From the NCBI GenBank assembly GCA_019218365.1, contig JAHUUJ010000001.1, positions 372,001-436,000 of the forward strand: a DNA stretch of 64,000 nucleotides. Direction: 5' to 3'. The notes under the pieces were generated by a model. The model worked only from the letters and a program-made list of their open reading frames with translations. It was not told the origin of the DNA and did no database searches. Positions 26,818 to 37,176 of the stretch are shown here, piece after piece; the first letter of the stretch is position 1, and every line of letters starts with the position of its first letter. A program made the translations under genes and the position numbers. The DNA comes from Actinomycetaceae bacterium TAE3-ERU4 (lineage in GTDB: Bacteria; Actinomycetota; Actinomycetes; Actinomycetales; Actinomycetaceae).

Positions 26818-28368
26818 TCAGGAAACGAGTTCGCGCCGTGCGGCTAAACGGTCTGGTTTACCGTTTGAGTTAAGGGGAATGCGAGGAGCGAGGAAAAGTT
26901 CGCGGGGAACCTTGAAACGCGCAATTTTGTTTTCGAGATGATGGTGTATCTGTTCCAAGGTAGGTGGATTTTCCGGGTTTGCGGGGACGGCCATTAAGGC
27001 GACTTTTTCCCCCCAGTGTTCATCAGGAAGACCCAGCGCAAGGACCCCTAAGAGAGCCGGCATATCAGCCAGTGCGTTTTCAATTTCTGCAGGGTGAATA
27101 TTTTCACCGCCGGAAATAATCATGTCTGATTGGCGACCAACGATTGTGAAAATACCGTTTGTGCGTCGAACTATGTCCCCTGTAATCAGCCATCCTTCAT
27201 TGAAACGTGCGATATTTTCGTTGTGGTTATTTAAGTATTCGGTAATCACACCCGGACCGCGAAGGGTTAGGATTCCCTCCTGTCCGTCAGGGACATCTTC
27301 TAGGTCGGTGGCAATTTGACCATTTTGTGGTTTGGTTACTCGGGCCTGAATGTAGGGGAAAGGTGATCCGACGCTGCCGGGGTGTTTGAGCGTAACTTCC
27401 GGAGAAGCGCACAACCCTGCCCCTGCTGTCTCTGTCATCCCATAGACATTGATTGGGTTTAGTCCCTTTTGGGATAGATTTTTCATCAGGGCCAACGAGG
27501 GTGGGGCACCCCCAATTAGAGGAAGGCGAAAAGAATCCAAATTGGATGTTTCCCAGCCGGTCTGTTTGGTGAGGGCGGCATACATGGTCGGTACGGCGAA
27601 CATCATGTTTACCCGGAGATTTTCAATGTCGGACAGAATCCGGGCGGGCTGAAAATCTGGCTCAATAACCAGGGTGCCACCGTTTACGAAAATATCGTTA
27701 GTGGTTCCGTTAAAACCGCCAATGTGGGAAAAAGGTGCTGCTGCCATGGTTATATCAGCAGTGGAATACTCAAAACCAGCACGGAAATTCTGCCACCCCC
27801 ACCAAAGTTGGGAGGCACTCAAACAAACCGCTTTGGGGCTTCCAGTCGATCCGGAAGTGAAAAGAATAGCTGCCGGAGTATTAGCGCTAATCATGGCACG
27901 TACCGGAATAGGAGAGGCCTGATTGCCAAGTATCTCCGGGAGTTCCTCGACGGTAATAACGCGGTTGATTAATGCGGAGGGAAGGTTATCTACCAAATCA
28001 GATTCGGTGATGATTAGCTTTGGAGTAACTGCCGCGGTGATGGCGGTTAGCTCAGCGGTAGTAAGACGCCAACTAACCGGACTGACGATTGCCCCCAGAT
28101 GGGTGGTGGCGGTGTAGGCGAGCATGTGCCAAGGGCTATTGCGCGCAATAACCATGACAACATCCCCGTGGCAAACTCCAAGAGAAGAAAAGAAAGCAGC
28201 TAACGCACAGCTGTCACGATTCGCCTCGGAAACACTCCAAATCTGATATTCGGCAACACTTTTAGGAGCTACCGGGGTAGGTGGACAAACAACTAGACTG
28301 GGACGCTGGGGGTGCCGGGCGGCAGACTCAGAAAGCAGGCGTGCGGCGGAATAGTCTAAAGCGTTCAC
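26818..28368 (-). CDS. AMP-dependent (adenylate-forming) acyl-CoA synthetase/ligase
   Basis: 516-residue class I adenylate-forming enzyme: acyl substrate + ATP gives acyl-AMP, normally then a CoA thioester. Motifs: P-loop-like ILFTSGSTGSPKAV, YGMTETAGAG, WLITGDIVRR, GRQSDMIISGGENIHPAEIE and the catalytic lysine in NSNGKPDR. It resembles MenE and medium-chain acyl-CoA synthetases; no men genes are nearby. It starts 12 bases after lipA and likely shares its transcript, which hints at a fatty-acid or lipoate-related substrate, but this is inference. Confidence 0.85.
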   Translation of the reverse strand: MNALDYSAARLLSESAARHPQRPSLVVCPPTPVAPKSVAEYQIWSVSEANRDSCALAAFFSSLGVCHGDVVMVIARNSPWHMLAYTATTHLGAIVSPVSWRLTTAELTAITAAVTPKLIITESDLVDNLPSALINRVITVEELPEILGNQASPIPVRAMISANTPAAILFTSGSTGSPKAVCLSASQLWWGWQNFRAGFEYSTADITMAAAPFSHIGGFNGTTNDIFVNGGTLVIEPDFQPARILSDIENLRVNMMFAVPTMYAALTKQTGWETSNLDSFRLPLIGGAPPSLALMKNLSQKGLNPINVYGMTETAGAGLCASPEVTLKHPGSVGSPFPYIQARVTKPQNGQIATDLEDVPDGQEGILTLRGPGVITEYLNNHNENIARFNEGWLITGDIVRRTNGIFTIVGRQSDMIISGGENIHPAEIENALADMPALLGVLALGLPDEHWGEKVALMAVPANPENPPTLEQIHHHLENKIARFKVPRELFLAPRIPLNSNGKPDRLAARRELVS

Positions 28369-28380
28369 AATAAGGACTAC

Positions 28381-29601
28381 CTAGTGCCCACAGGCGCAAC
28401 CGCCTGAGCCGCCCGAACAGCATCCCTGAGAACCACCACCGACGGTAGCGAGCTGAAGACGCTTGGGAGGCTGAGGACGCGTGGCTTGCGCGCTGGCTGC
28501 GGCCATTTTTTTCATAGAAGCACATCCGCGTGGGGCGGGGGTTTCGCCCTCGGTAGGACCAACCTGAATTGACTGTCCTCCACGTAGGTGTGGGCGCTTA
28601 GCAAGAAGAGATGAGGCTTCCTGCATGGTAGAGCCTTCCTCAGCAAGGTGGGAAAGAGAATCGGGAATTGGGCGTCCGAGTTTCTTCATGGCTTCGCCCC
28701 ATAGTCGTCCGGCGCGGTAGGAAGAACGAACCATTGGGCCGGCCATAACTCCTAAGAATCCCATTTCTTTGGCAATGGCGGATAGGGAGATGAACTCTTC
28801 AGGGTGAACCCAACGGTCAATTGGGTGGTGGAGGGGCGAGGGACGCAGGTATTGGGTGAGGGTAAGTAGGTGACATCCAGATTCGGCCAGGTCGAACATG
28901 GCATTTTCGATTTCCTCACGGGTTTCACCCATGCCCAGAATTAGGTTTGATTTAGTGATTAGGCCGGCTTCAGAGGCGGCGTTGATTACTTCCAGGGAGC
29001 GTTCGTAGCGGAAAGCCGGGCGAATCTTCTTGAAGATACGCGGTACGGTTTCGAGGTTGTGGCCAAAGACTTCCGGTTTGGAAGAAAAGACTTCCGCGAG
29101 GGCGCTTTCGTGGGCTTTCATGTCGTCAACCAGCAGTTCAACGCCGGTATCAGGGCACTTTTCGTGAATGAGACGGCAGGTTTCGGCATACAGCCAGGCG
29201 GCACCATCGGGAAGGTCGTCGCGGGCTACTCCGGTGATGGTCGCGTACTTTAGGCCGAGGTCGGAAACTGATTGGGAAACACGCTCTGGTTCGTCCGTGT
29301 CGTATTCGGTGGGACGAGCGGTAGCGATGTCACAAAAGTCGCAGCGGCGGGTACAGTATGCTCCACCGATAAGGAAGGTGGCTTCGCGGTCTTCCCAACA
29401 TTCGTATATATTAGGGCACCCTGCTTCGGCGCAAACGGTGTGTAGGCCACGCCCGATAGAGAGCGAACGCATGTCCTTATACTCTTTACCGGCTTTGGCG
29501 GTAGTACGAATCCACTCTGGTTTTTTCTCGATGGGTGTTTGAGCATTTTTCTTTTCGATGCGAAGTAGCTTTCGGCCTTCGCGTTCGGGGGTGGTGCTCA
29601 T
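28381..29601 (-). CDS. lipA: Lipoyl synthase (radical SAM)
   Basis: Inserts two sulfurs into octanoyl groups on carrier proteins. 406 residues, about 80 longer than most. Auxiliary cluster cysteines Cys57/Cys62/Cys68 ([12 protein letters not shown]), radical-SAM CxxxCxxC at Cys83/87/90 (CTRRCDFC), and the conserved RSSYRAG near the end of the core. The extra C-terminal region ends in [13 protein letters not shown] (Cys394, 395, 402, 404), all standard TGC/TGT codons, possibly metal-binding. Between lipB and an acyl ligase. Confidence 0.95.
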   Translation of the reverse strand: MSTTPEREGRKLLRIEKKNAQTPIEKKPEWIRTTAKAGKEYKDMRSLSIGRGLHTVCAEAGCPNIYECWEDREATFLIGGAYCTRRCDFCDIATARPTEYDTDEPERVSQSVSDLGLKYATITGVARDDLPDGAAWLYAETCRLIHEKCPDTGVELLVDDMKAHESALAEVFSSKPEVFGHNLETVPRIFKKIRPAFRYERSLEVINAASEAGLITKSNLILGMGETREEIENAMFDLAESGCHLLTLTQYLRPSPLHHPIDRWVHPEEFISLSAIAKEMGFLGVMAGPMVRSSYRAGRLWGEAMKKLGRPIPDSLSHLAEEGSTMQEASSLLAKRPHLRGGQSIQVGPTEGETPAPRGCASMKKMAAASAQATRPQPPKRLQLATVGGGSQGCCSGGSGGCACGH

Positions 29602-29659
29602 TTTGGTGTTTTCCCTATCTGTATAGACTGCTGTGGTTAGTGCGGAGTTTTACGTTGTC

Positions 29660-30412
29660 TTAGGTATTCATGGTTTCCGGTATTTTTGGTTGCGTGCTTA
29701 GGGTTTGAAGTATGTTGAGGACTTGAGTTTGAGGGATTTCGGTAATTGCTTGAATCCGCTCTGGTTCCCGCAGGGGGTAAAGGTCTTCGATGATTTGTGG
29801 GATTAGGTGTCCGGCTGCATCGGCGAGTGCGGATTGTGGGTTTACATGGATTCCCTCGGCTTCTAGTGAGGTAACACCGGCGTCGTTAATACCGCAGGGA
29901 ACAATTTCGTCAAAACGGGTTAGGTCAGTCGTGACGTTAAGGGCGAGTCCATGCAATGTGGTGGAGCGTGCAAATTTAACGCCGATTGCACAAATTTTTC
30001 GTTCCGGTTTTGTATCTGTGGGGGAAAGCCAGACTCCGGAGCGTCCTTCCACAACGCCGGTTTCGAGGTTATATCCGTCATTTAGTGCGGTAATTATTGA
30101 CTGTTCTAGTCCTCTAACGTACTTAACTACGTCAACGGGGTGCGCGGCCTTAAAAATGGGGTAGAGAACCAGCTGTCCTGGGCCGTGGTAGGTAATGCGG
30201 CCACCGCGGTCTACCTGGTGTACGGGAATATTTGGATTTTTAGCATCGCCTGGCTGGGTGCGGCGTCCAGCGGTGTAGGTGTGTTGGTGTTCTAAAGCGA
30301 TGAGGGTATCAGGACTTAAGTCCGAGGCTACTTCTTCGTGAATCTGATGTTGTAGCCGATTTATCAGCGTGTATTCGAGTGGCCCGTGGGGCAAAAGGTT
30401 AATTATCCGCAC
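29660..30412 (-). CDS. lipB: Octanoyltransferase (lipoyl(octanoyl) transferase)
   Basis: Transfers octanoyl from acyl-carrier protein to lipoyl domains, the step before LipA. 250 residues. Motifs: RGGRITYHGPGQLV and the catalytic cysteine in IVPCGINDAGVTSL. First gene of the lipB-lipA-ligase run; 58 bases separate it from lipA. The start ATG is at the 30412 end, next to a long AT-rich intergenic region. Confidence 0.95.
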   Translation of the reverse strand: MRIINLLPHGPLEYTLINRLQHQIHEEVASDLSPDTLIALEHQHTYTAGRRTQPGDAKNPNIPVHQVDRGGRITYHGPGQLVLYPIFKAAHPVDVVKYVRGLEQSIITALNDGYNLETGVVEGRSGVWLSPTDTKPERKICAIGVKFARSTTLHGLALNVTTDLTRFDEIVPCGINDAGVTSLEAEGIHVNPQSALADAAGHLIPQIIEDLYPLREPERIQAITEIPQTQVLNILQTLSTQPKIPETMNT

Positions 30413-30864
30413 GTTCCTAGTCTAACTTTTCTTGTGCTGTCAAGTGTCGCAGATCGAGTGTGAGCTAAAGCGCGAATATTTTTTGGTGTTAATTGTTTTG
30501 CAACTAAAAGCGTGGATGGTGTGCCAGGTAACAAATTTATGGTAACGCTTGACACAAATGATCAATTGATTTGCTTATTTGACCATTATTACAGTTGATG
30601 TGAGATATTACATGTGATTAAAAAAGGTTACGTGTTTATGGAATTTTTTATTGTAATTTCAACAATCTTGACTCTTTAGTAATTTAGTGAAAACGTTTTT
30701 GCGGCATTTTTACAATTGGTATCGGTTGTCAATATTGGGTGAATGTGATGTCATAGCCGGTACCACATATGCGCTTGTAAGGAAGGGTGAATTTATTACT
30801 AAATCTTTCATCATTTCTTCTTTCTTACAGTCGCATAAAACGATTTAGTATTTTGAGGAGATTA
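30413..30864. promoter_or_regulatory. AT-rich region between lipB and the pilus tip gene
   Basis: 452 bp without a gene, divergent promoter space for lipB and the pilus locus. Many A/T runs and TTGACx-like hexamers (for example near 30669), but none pairs convincingly with a -10. No riboswitch-like hairpin seen. GAGGAG at 30855-30860 is the tip-gene ribosome site. Confidence 0.5.
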
Positions 30865-33800
30865 ATGAGTGCAGTAGGTGGGCAGCGATCGACACGTTTC
30901 GTGAGAAACGTAGTTGTTTTGCTAACGTCAGCTCTGGTGCTGTCACTAGCGTTTATTTTCGCGGTAGTAACTGAGCCTGCGCAGGCATACACTCCCGCTG
31001 ATTTAAGCGCGAATAGTGAAGGCCCAGAGGCGCAGATTACTACCGTAATGAGTCACAATCCTCAAAAGCCTACCTATGGTCAGCAGGTTACCTATACCGG
31101 AACTTTGGAATTTGGGACTATTCCAGAAGAGCTTAATGGCGACGTTACCTTAACTGTTTCTTCTGATTTTTATGCGCCTTTTGACGGGGGTGACCCACTT
31201 TCTAAATTGACTTGGAATGGTTACAGCGGTGCCAAGCCGACCATGACCGAAAGCCCTCGTGTTGAGAACGGGGTATGGATTTATAAATTTAAGGGCGTTA
31301 AACCAAATACTTCTGTTACTTACACCAACACTGCGACGGTTAAGTCAAAGTCTGAAATCCCTCCTGGGCAGACAATTTTTGCCACAATGAATGCTAATTT
31401 TGTAGCTTCACCTAGCATTTCCTTTAAAGATGCTGGAGCGAGATTCGTGGGGGATAACGGTACTTCTAATGCGTGTAGCGGGGTTATGGTTTTCCCGAGT
31501 CAGCCTCTAGAAGCTGGTGCCTGGCTCGCTGATATTAAGATTGCTAACGCGCAAAATAACGGCAAAGTTGAAATTGATACTTCGCCTTACGTACCCGAAG
31601 CTGGTGCTCCCGCAAACGCTAACACCATCAAATTTGAGCTTAATGGCAGGGATATAACTGCTGAAAAAATGCAGGGAGCAACCTATCTTTCGCCAGATTC
31701 AAGCGCTCCCATTTATGGTGCCGGAAGTCCTTTGGTTCAGGCTAATCCAAACGCAAAGTGGGTTGATTCCCTGAACTGGGAATATGATCCTAAAACTTAT
31801 ACCGGTAATACCTGGTTACCTAAGGGAACAGTTCTTACTGTACGTAAGCATGTTACTTTCCTGGACTGCTTTGGTGGAGGTTTTGCATCTGATTTCAACC
31901 CTAACCGTCAGGTGCTATATGTTGCAGAAATTGGCCGACCGGTTTCTGAAACAAACTCTAATGCGATGACCTCGTTCACTATGCCGGGTGAGCCTTTCGT
32001 TCCGAAGCCCTGTACTAACCTTTATTGGTCTGAAGATGTCTCTAGTGGTGGGGGCGCATTCGGTCTCTTTACTTCTCTTGATCCGATGAAATCAATTCGT
32101 ACCGGTTTTCTTGAAAAAGCTAATGGGAAACCAACAAGCGCTCCGGATATCGCCATTTCTGATAAGTTCCCATATCACTTGTACTACTTTAGCGACGAGG
32201 GTTCTTCTAAGTACACCATGTACTATGACTATAAAACAAAGAGATTCGTAAATACCGGTGTTTCTAACACTGGTAGCCTGTGGAGTGGAGATGACGGAAA
32301 TTCTAACCCTGACTCTTTAGGATTTGATAAAAATGGAATCTTGTGGACCTTCCGTCCGGGTGATGCACGTGGAAATAATAAAGAAAGAATAGCAACACTT
32401 TACAAGCTAGACGTTCCAAAATTAGAAGAAAAAATAGCTGCTGGCCAAACTTCAGGACTTCCTCAGTGGGAAAGAGTCTTACAGGTAGATAAGGCTGTAA
32501 ATAATCGTATTACTGGACGTATGGTTTACGATCTTGTCTTTGATGAAGACGGTAACTTATACGGTACTGTAACTGGAAAAGACTCGCTTGACTGGGGACG
32601 CAAAAAGGCTTTTATTTTTAAGCTTTCTGCAAGTCAGATTGCAGCAGGGAATGATATTAAGAATGAACTTCCTAATGCTGAAATAAAGGGAGCTTATGGT
32701 GTTTATGGTATGGCCTTTGGTAATGATGGAAATCTTTATATTGGTTATTACGGAGGCTCTCAGGATCTTTACTATGCGTCTTTTAACCAAGTAAAGACTG
32801 CTATTAATAGTAATAGTTCTTTTAGTGTGCAACGTGTTGGAAAAATTACTGGAGAATACAATAACCCACAAAATATTCCGCCAAACTACGGTGGTTTAGC
32901 GTCGTGTAATTTTGGTGATGTTACTCCGCCGCCGCCGCATGGGCCTGAATTTAAGGTTCAGAAATCGGTAGTGAACCCTCGTACTGGCCAGATTCTTCCT
33001 CCTGGCACAAACTCGATGGAAGATCGGGTGCAGGTTGATGCTCAGGGTAACGCGACTATTGATTTCGTGGTTGTGGTAACCAATCAGGGTAATGAAAAGG
33101 GTACGCCCCCTGTTATCCGCGATACCGTTTCAGTACCGACAGGGTTCACTATTACCGATATTAAAGTGGATGGTGTATCACAGGGTACTAACAGGTCATT
33201 GAACTTGCAGGCTGGTGAACTTGCTCCCGGATCATACGACCCTAACGGTCCTGTGCCTTCAGGGAACTCTGCACAGGTATTCCGGATTTCCGTTTCTGTG
33301 CATACCGATGATGTGAGCGGATATTTATGGGATTCTGCTGATGAATGTTCTGATACGAATGTTTCAGACAATAAAGGTTTCCACAACACTGTCGCTATGA
33401 ACGACGATAAGGATGGTTCTGACAATAACCATGCGTGTGTTCCAACTGTAACTCCGTCCCCCGCAAAGCTGTATCTCTACAAGCAGATTGTGAATATTGT
33501 GAATTCTGCAGAGACTCGGGTCCTTGCTGGTGCGCAATTTGATAATCGGAAAGTCAACCCAGAATGGGAGGATTTTCGGAGATATAGTCAAGAACAGGAA
33601 GACTTGAAGAGCTTCAATTTGTCAGCTATTCCGGTATCTACTGCGGTCGGTGCTATCCCCACACCATTGAGCGGTCAGGTCAATCCGCGTGGACGTAACA
33701 TTGCGGACAAGGCTGTTGGTGGCCCTGTGTCAGCTGGCGAATATAACCTGCTAGAATCGCCGATTAACGATCTAGCCGGTAGCGAGTACAGTATGGTCAA

Positions 33801-35292
33801 CGTTGAATGTCGCAATCAACGCAAACAGGTTGTGCTCGAACCAACAAGTCAAAAACCCGCGAAAGTAACTGTAAATAAGGGCGACACGATTCACTGTATT
33901 TTCTCGAACAAACAGCAGATTAAAGCGCATGTGGTAAAGACCGCGACAGACCCGGCAGTTTCTCCGGACAAAAATGCTGGGAACCTGCATATTGGTAACC
34001 CGGTAGAACCTGGAAAAGATGGTCTATTCGAGATTAAATACACCATCGCCGTTACTAATGATTCAGATGAAACTGGTAATACCGGTGAAGTCCGCGACTT
34101 CTACCGTGTGCCTGCCGGTATGAAATGGAAAGAAGGAGCAGCAGCAACTGTTACTTTCGTTCCCGGTTCTAGTAGAACTACCCTAAATCGAGATGGTGCG
34201 CCAGGAGTATTTAGTAACAACAGTATTTACTTGACTGAAGCTCAGATGACGGACAGTAATGGTGTTCTGCTTGCTAAGTCAATTAACAATTTGGCTCCCG
34301 GGGCATCTGGAACCTCAAAATTTGAGGTGACGATTCCACTAGTTGCTGATGAAGATATCGTTCCTGGTTCTAACCCGGCACAGACAAAGTTCCAAAAGAA
34401 CGCCACAGCCTTGGCTACTTGTGAGAATAAGAACCTGGATGGATTACCATACACAACTACTAAGAGCGGTATTCCAAACGTTGTTTCACTAGAAAACGAA
34501 AACCAGAGATATTCCAAGATTGCCATTAAAGATAACGTGGCATGTGTTCCGGTTAAAAATGAACCTAAGGTCGACATTATCGTCCATAAGGTAGATGACG
34601 CTGGGCGACTGGAACTGCCCGATGCGGAATTCATCGTCTGTGAACGTAACCCCAACCCCCTACCGGCTGGTGATGCGGAAAAACAGCAGGCATTGAAAAA
34701 CGCGGGCTGCACAACCAAACTACCTCAGCTGAACCTTACACAATGCAACCAGTATCCTGCGGGTAGCGCAGCTAACACTGCCTGTGTAAACCACTACGGA
34801 GCAGACACTGTGGGTGGAACTAAGCCCAACGGTTCGGCATTCGTGGCTAACAAGTTAAAACCAGGAAAAGAATACTGGCTGGTAGAGACAAAAGCTCCAG
34901 CTTGTTACGGCCCTGATAAGGGAGAAAAATACTGCGCTTCACTACTCCCTCAGCCAATGAAATTCAAGGTTAGTGCAGACCGAATTATCACCCCCTACGA
35001 CGGGAACGGTAATGAAGTCTCAGCCAATCCTGGTAGTAACGAATGTAGTCCTCTATCGGACTCTAACTGCTCTGAAGAAAACGCCTACAAGCTCGTGGAC
35101 GGATCGTTCGCAGTCTACAAGGACGTTATTTCAGTACGCGACCCGCGCCGAGCAAACCTACCCATCTCGGGTGGATTCGGGCCTTGGCCGCTCGCAATCG
35201 TAGCCCTGTTGCTGATAACACTCAGCTTCGGCTACGCCTACAAGACTTCCGCGGTTGCCACCAAACCAATAAAGGTAAGGAAACCACGGTAA
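30865..35292 (+). CDS. Large wall-anchored pilus tip/adhesin protein (LPISG)
   Basis: 1475 residues from the ATG at 30865, four bases after GAGGAG; an upstream in-frame start lacks one. Signal peptide (about 1-45, ending near PAQAYT). The middle part (about 390-680) has short repeats such as DKNGILWTF and DGNLYGTV/DGNLYIGY, suggestive of a beta-propeller-like fold. About 690-860 and 1010-1150 contain DUF11-like beta domains (IRDTVSVPTGFTI, VRDFYRVPAGM). A SpaA/prealbumin-like domain near 1235-1400 carries YWLVETKAPA. Sorting signal LPISG at 1432-1436, then a membrane span and KVRKPR. Upstream of pilin and sortase, it fits the FimQ/FimB-type tip subunit. Confidence 0.85.
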   Translation: MSAVGGQRSTRFVRNVVVLLTSALVLSLAFIFAVVTEPAQAYTPADLSANSEGPEAQITTVMSHNPQKPTYGQQVTYTGTLEFGTIPEELNGDVTLTVSSDFYAPFDGGDPLSKLTWNGYSGAKPTMTESPRVENGVWIYKFKGVKPNTSVTYTNTATVKSKSEIPPGQTIFATMNANFVASPSISFKDAGARFVGDNGTSNACSGVMVFPSQPLEAGAWLADIKIANAQNNGKVEIDTSPYVPEAGAPANANTIKFELNGRDITAEKMQGATYLSPDSSAPIYGAGSPLVQANPNAKWVDSLNWEYDPKTYTGNTWLPKGTVLTVRKHVTFLDCFGGGFASDFNPNRQVLYVAEIGRPVSETNSNAMTSFTMPGEPFVPKPCTNLYWSEDVSSGGGAFGLFTSLDPMKSIRTGFLEKANGKPTSAPDIAISDKFPYHLYYFSDEGSSKYTMYYDYKTKRFVNTGVSNTGSLWSGDDGNSNPDSLGFDKNGILWTFRPGDARGNNKERIATLYKLDVPKLEEKIAAGQTSGLPQWERVLQVDKAVNNRITGRMVYDLVFDEDGNLYGTVTGKDSLDWGRKKAFIFKLSASQIAAGNDIKNELPNAEIKGAYGVYGMAFGNDGNLYIGYYGGSQDLYYASFNQVKTAINSNSSFSVQRVGKITGEYNNPQNIPPNYGGLASCNFGDVTPPPPHGPEFKVQKSVVNPRTGQILPPGTNSMEDRVQVDAQGNATIDFVVVVTNQGNEKGTPPVIRDTVSVPTGFTITDIKVDGVSQGTNRSLNLQAGELAPGSYDPNGPVPSGNSAQVFRISVSVHTDDVSGYLWDSADECSDTNVSDNKGFHNTVAMNDDKDGSDNNHACVPTVTPSPAKLYLYKQIVNIVNSAETRVLAGAQFDNRKVNPEWEDFRRYSQEQEDLKSFNLSAIPVSTAVGAIPTPLSGQVNPRGRNIADKAVGGPVSAGEYNLLESPINDLAGSEYSMVNVECRNQRKQVVLEPTSQKPAKVTVNKGDTIHCIFSNKQQIKAHVVKTATDPAVSPDKNAGNLHIGNPVEPGKDGLFEIKYTIAVTNDSDETGNTGEVRDFYRVPAGMKWKEGAAATVTFVPGSSRTTLNRDGAPGVFSNNSIYLTEAQMTDSNGVLLAKSINNLAPGASGTSKFEVTIPLVADEDIVPGSNPAQTKFQKNATALATCENKNLDGLPYTTTKSGIPNVVSLENENQRYSKIAIKDNVACVPVKNEPKVDIIVHKVDDAGRLELPDAEFIVCERNPNPLPAGDAEKQQALKNAGCTTKLPQLNLTQCNQYPAGSAANTACVNHYGADTVGGTKPNGSAFVANKLKPGKEYWLVETKAPACYGPDKGEKYCASLLPQPMKFKVSADRIITPYDGNGNEVSANPGSNECSPLSDSNCSEENAYKLVDGSFAVYKDVISVRDPRRANLPISGGFGPWPLAIVALLLITLSFGYAYKTSAVATKPIKVRKPR

Positions 35293-35429
35293 ACACCCCA
35301 CCAGGGGTAAACCCATCCGGAACTCCAGCCCTGCCATTACTTCGGTAGAGGCGGGGAAACGGAAACCCGGAACCTGGCAACCGCCAGATTCTTAAAAGAA
35401 AATAACGGGAATTAACAGGAGATAACATA

Positions 35430-37112
35430 ATGACCCGAAACATTACCCGCAAGGCCGTAGCCGGTCTCTCGGTAGTAACCGTAGCCCTCATGGGTTTCGG
35501 ATCCACCATGGCCCTAGCTGTAGACGGCACCCCCGTTGAAGCTATCAGCAGCATTACCCAGGACAGCGGTACACTAAAGATTCACAAGCTGACCCCCTCG
35601 ACTGATGCTAGCCACAACACCGTAAACGACGGTACAGAACAGACCACACCTACCGGATCTAAGGCTATTCAGGGTGTTAAATTCACCGCGATGAAGGTAG
35701 ATGGTGTTGACCTCAAGACCAACGCTGGATGGGAAGTTGCCAAGAAGATTGCCGACGAAACCGCCAGCGCTGACGATGTACTTTCACGCCTGGACAACCA
35801 GGATAACCCCACCAAGGTAACTGTTGGTGGACAGCAGTACAACCTGGTTGCACAGGGTGGTGTCCAGACCACCGACACTGAAGGTCTAGCTACTTTCTCC
35901 AACCTTCCCGTTGGCCTGTACCTGGTTTACGAAACCGTTGACGGTCCCGTAAACATCAAGGACGGAGAACAGGGTGTTCCCGCAGAGCGCGTAAACAAGG
36001 CAAAGCCCTTCTTCGTTACCCTGCCGATGACCAACCCTACTGACCGCACCTCGTGGCTGTACGACCTAAACATCTACCCCAAGAACAACCTCCAGACCGT
36101 TCCCACCAAGGAACTAAACGATAACGATAACGCTCTTGGTTCCGGTAACGACAACACTGCTGCTCCTAAGAAGTCTGAAATTCTGTACACCCTGGGCGCC
36201 AAGGTTCCCGGTGTTGCAGAGCTAGAGCACTTCGAACTCGTTGACCGTTTCAAGACCTCCCAGCTCGAATGGATTGGAACCGACACTGACGTTGTTAAGG
36301 TTGGTGACGATGTACTGACAAAGGGTTCTGACTTCAACTTCAGCGCTCCGCAGACTGAAGGTGAATACACCTTTGTTGCTATGGAATTAACCCCTGAAGG
36401 TATGAAGAAGATTCTGAAGCAGCAGGGTAAGAAAGTTACTTGGGAAATGCACGCCAAGGTTCTTGACACCACCGGTCCGACCGAAGTTCCTAACGATGTA
36501 TTCCTAAACGAAGTTCCTAAGGGACAGCCCGGTGGTAAGTGGACACCCAAGAAGCCCGGTACCCCTGGACCCGGTGTTAAGTCCTACTATGGCAAGGTAG
36601 TCATCAACAAGAAGGGACAGGACGCTCAGGCTCTAAACGGTGCAGAGTTCCAGCTCTTCGAATGTGACCCCAGCGCAAACTACGCAAAGGGACGTCAGGT
36701 TAGCGTAGACAACAAGGACACCTGGGTATCGGGAACTGACGGTACTAAAGACGGTGAAATTGTAATCGACGGTCTGCTAGTTAACGACTTCCGTAACAAC
36801 AGCGTCACTGATACCAAGGACAGCAAGAAGTGGATTGAAAAGACCGCTTACTGCCTCTACGAAACCAAGGCTCCTGCGGGTTACGCACTTCTGCCGAACC
36901 CGATTACCTTCCAGGTAACCAGCACTGATGGAACTGCTGTTCCCGAAGAGATTTCTCTCGACGTTAAGAACACCAAGAACCACGGTGGAACCCCGACCCT
37001 ACCGGTCACCGGTGGTGCGGGTATCGCTACCCTAGTTGGTGCAGGTGCGCTGCTCCTCGCCGGATCTGGTGCATACGCTTTCGCTGCTAACCGCAAGCGC
37101 AAGCAGAGCTGA
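35430..37112 (+). CDS. Backbone pilin (major fimbrial subunit, LPVTG)
   Basis: 560 residues. Signal peptide about 1-31 (ending ALAVDG), a pilin-motif-like lysine in DLNIYPKNNL (about residue 210), SpaA/Cna-B-type domains, an E-box YCLYETKAPAGYALLP near the C terminus, and sorting signal LPVTG at 524-528 followed by a membrane span and RKRKQS. The order tip-backbone-sortase and the length match Actinomyces FimP/FimA-type shafts. Codon use is strongly biased to a few codons, as in highly expressed genes. Region 35293-35429 upstream shows no clear promoter. A hairpin follows. Confidence 0.9.
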   Translation: MTRNITRKAVAGLSVVTVALMGFGSTMALAVDGTPVEAISSITQDSGTLKIHKLTPSTDASHNTVNDGTEQTTPTGSKAIQGVKFTAMKVDGVDLKTNAGWEVAKKIADETASADDVLSRLDNQDNPTKVTVGGQQYNLVAQGGVQTTDTEGLATFSNLPVGLYLVYETVDGPVNIKDGEQGVPAERVNKAKPFFVTLPMTNPTDRTSWLYDLNIYPKNNLQTVPTKELNDNDNALGSGNDNTAAPKKSEILYTLGAKVPGVAELEHFELVDRFKTSQLEWIGTDTDVVKVGDDVLTKGSDFNFSAPQTEGEYTFVAMELTPEGMKKILKQQGKKVTWEMHAKVLDTTGPTEVPNDVFLNEVPKGQPGGKWTPKKPGTPGPGVKSYYGKVVINKKGQDAQALNGAEFQLFECDPSANYAKGRQVSVDNKDTWVSGTDGTKDGEIVIDGLLVNDFRNNSVTDTKDSKKWIEKTAYCLYETKAPAGYALLPNPITFQVTSTDGTAVPEEISLDVKNTKNHGGTPTLPVTGGAGIATLVGAGALLLAGSGAYAFAANRKRKQS

Positions 37113-37138
37113 AAACCGCTAAAAAATAGCTAAAAAAG

Positions 37139-37176
37139 TTAAGGTCCAGGTAGTGTATTTACTACCTGGACCTTAA
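37139..37176 (+). terminator. Hairpin between pilin and sortase genes
   Basis: 16-bp perfect stem TTAAGGTCCAGGTAGT / ACTACCTGGACCTTAA with a 6-base loop, no T-tract after it. It probably reduces read-through to the sortase gene or protects the pilin mRNA 3' end. Confidence 0.7.

Noticed and set aside
28381-28420. Selenoprotein-like tail on LipA
   Set aside because: All cysteines are TGC or TGT codons and the stop is a TAG; no in-frame TGA or SECIS-like structure is needed.
34242-34718. Long antisense open frames in the tip adhesin, pilin and htaA genes
   Set aside because: They mirror the codon bias of the sense genes and have no ribosome sites or recognisable domains.
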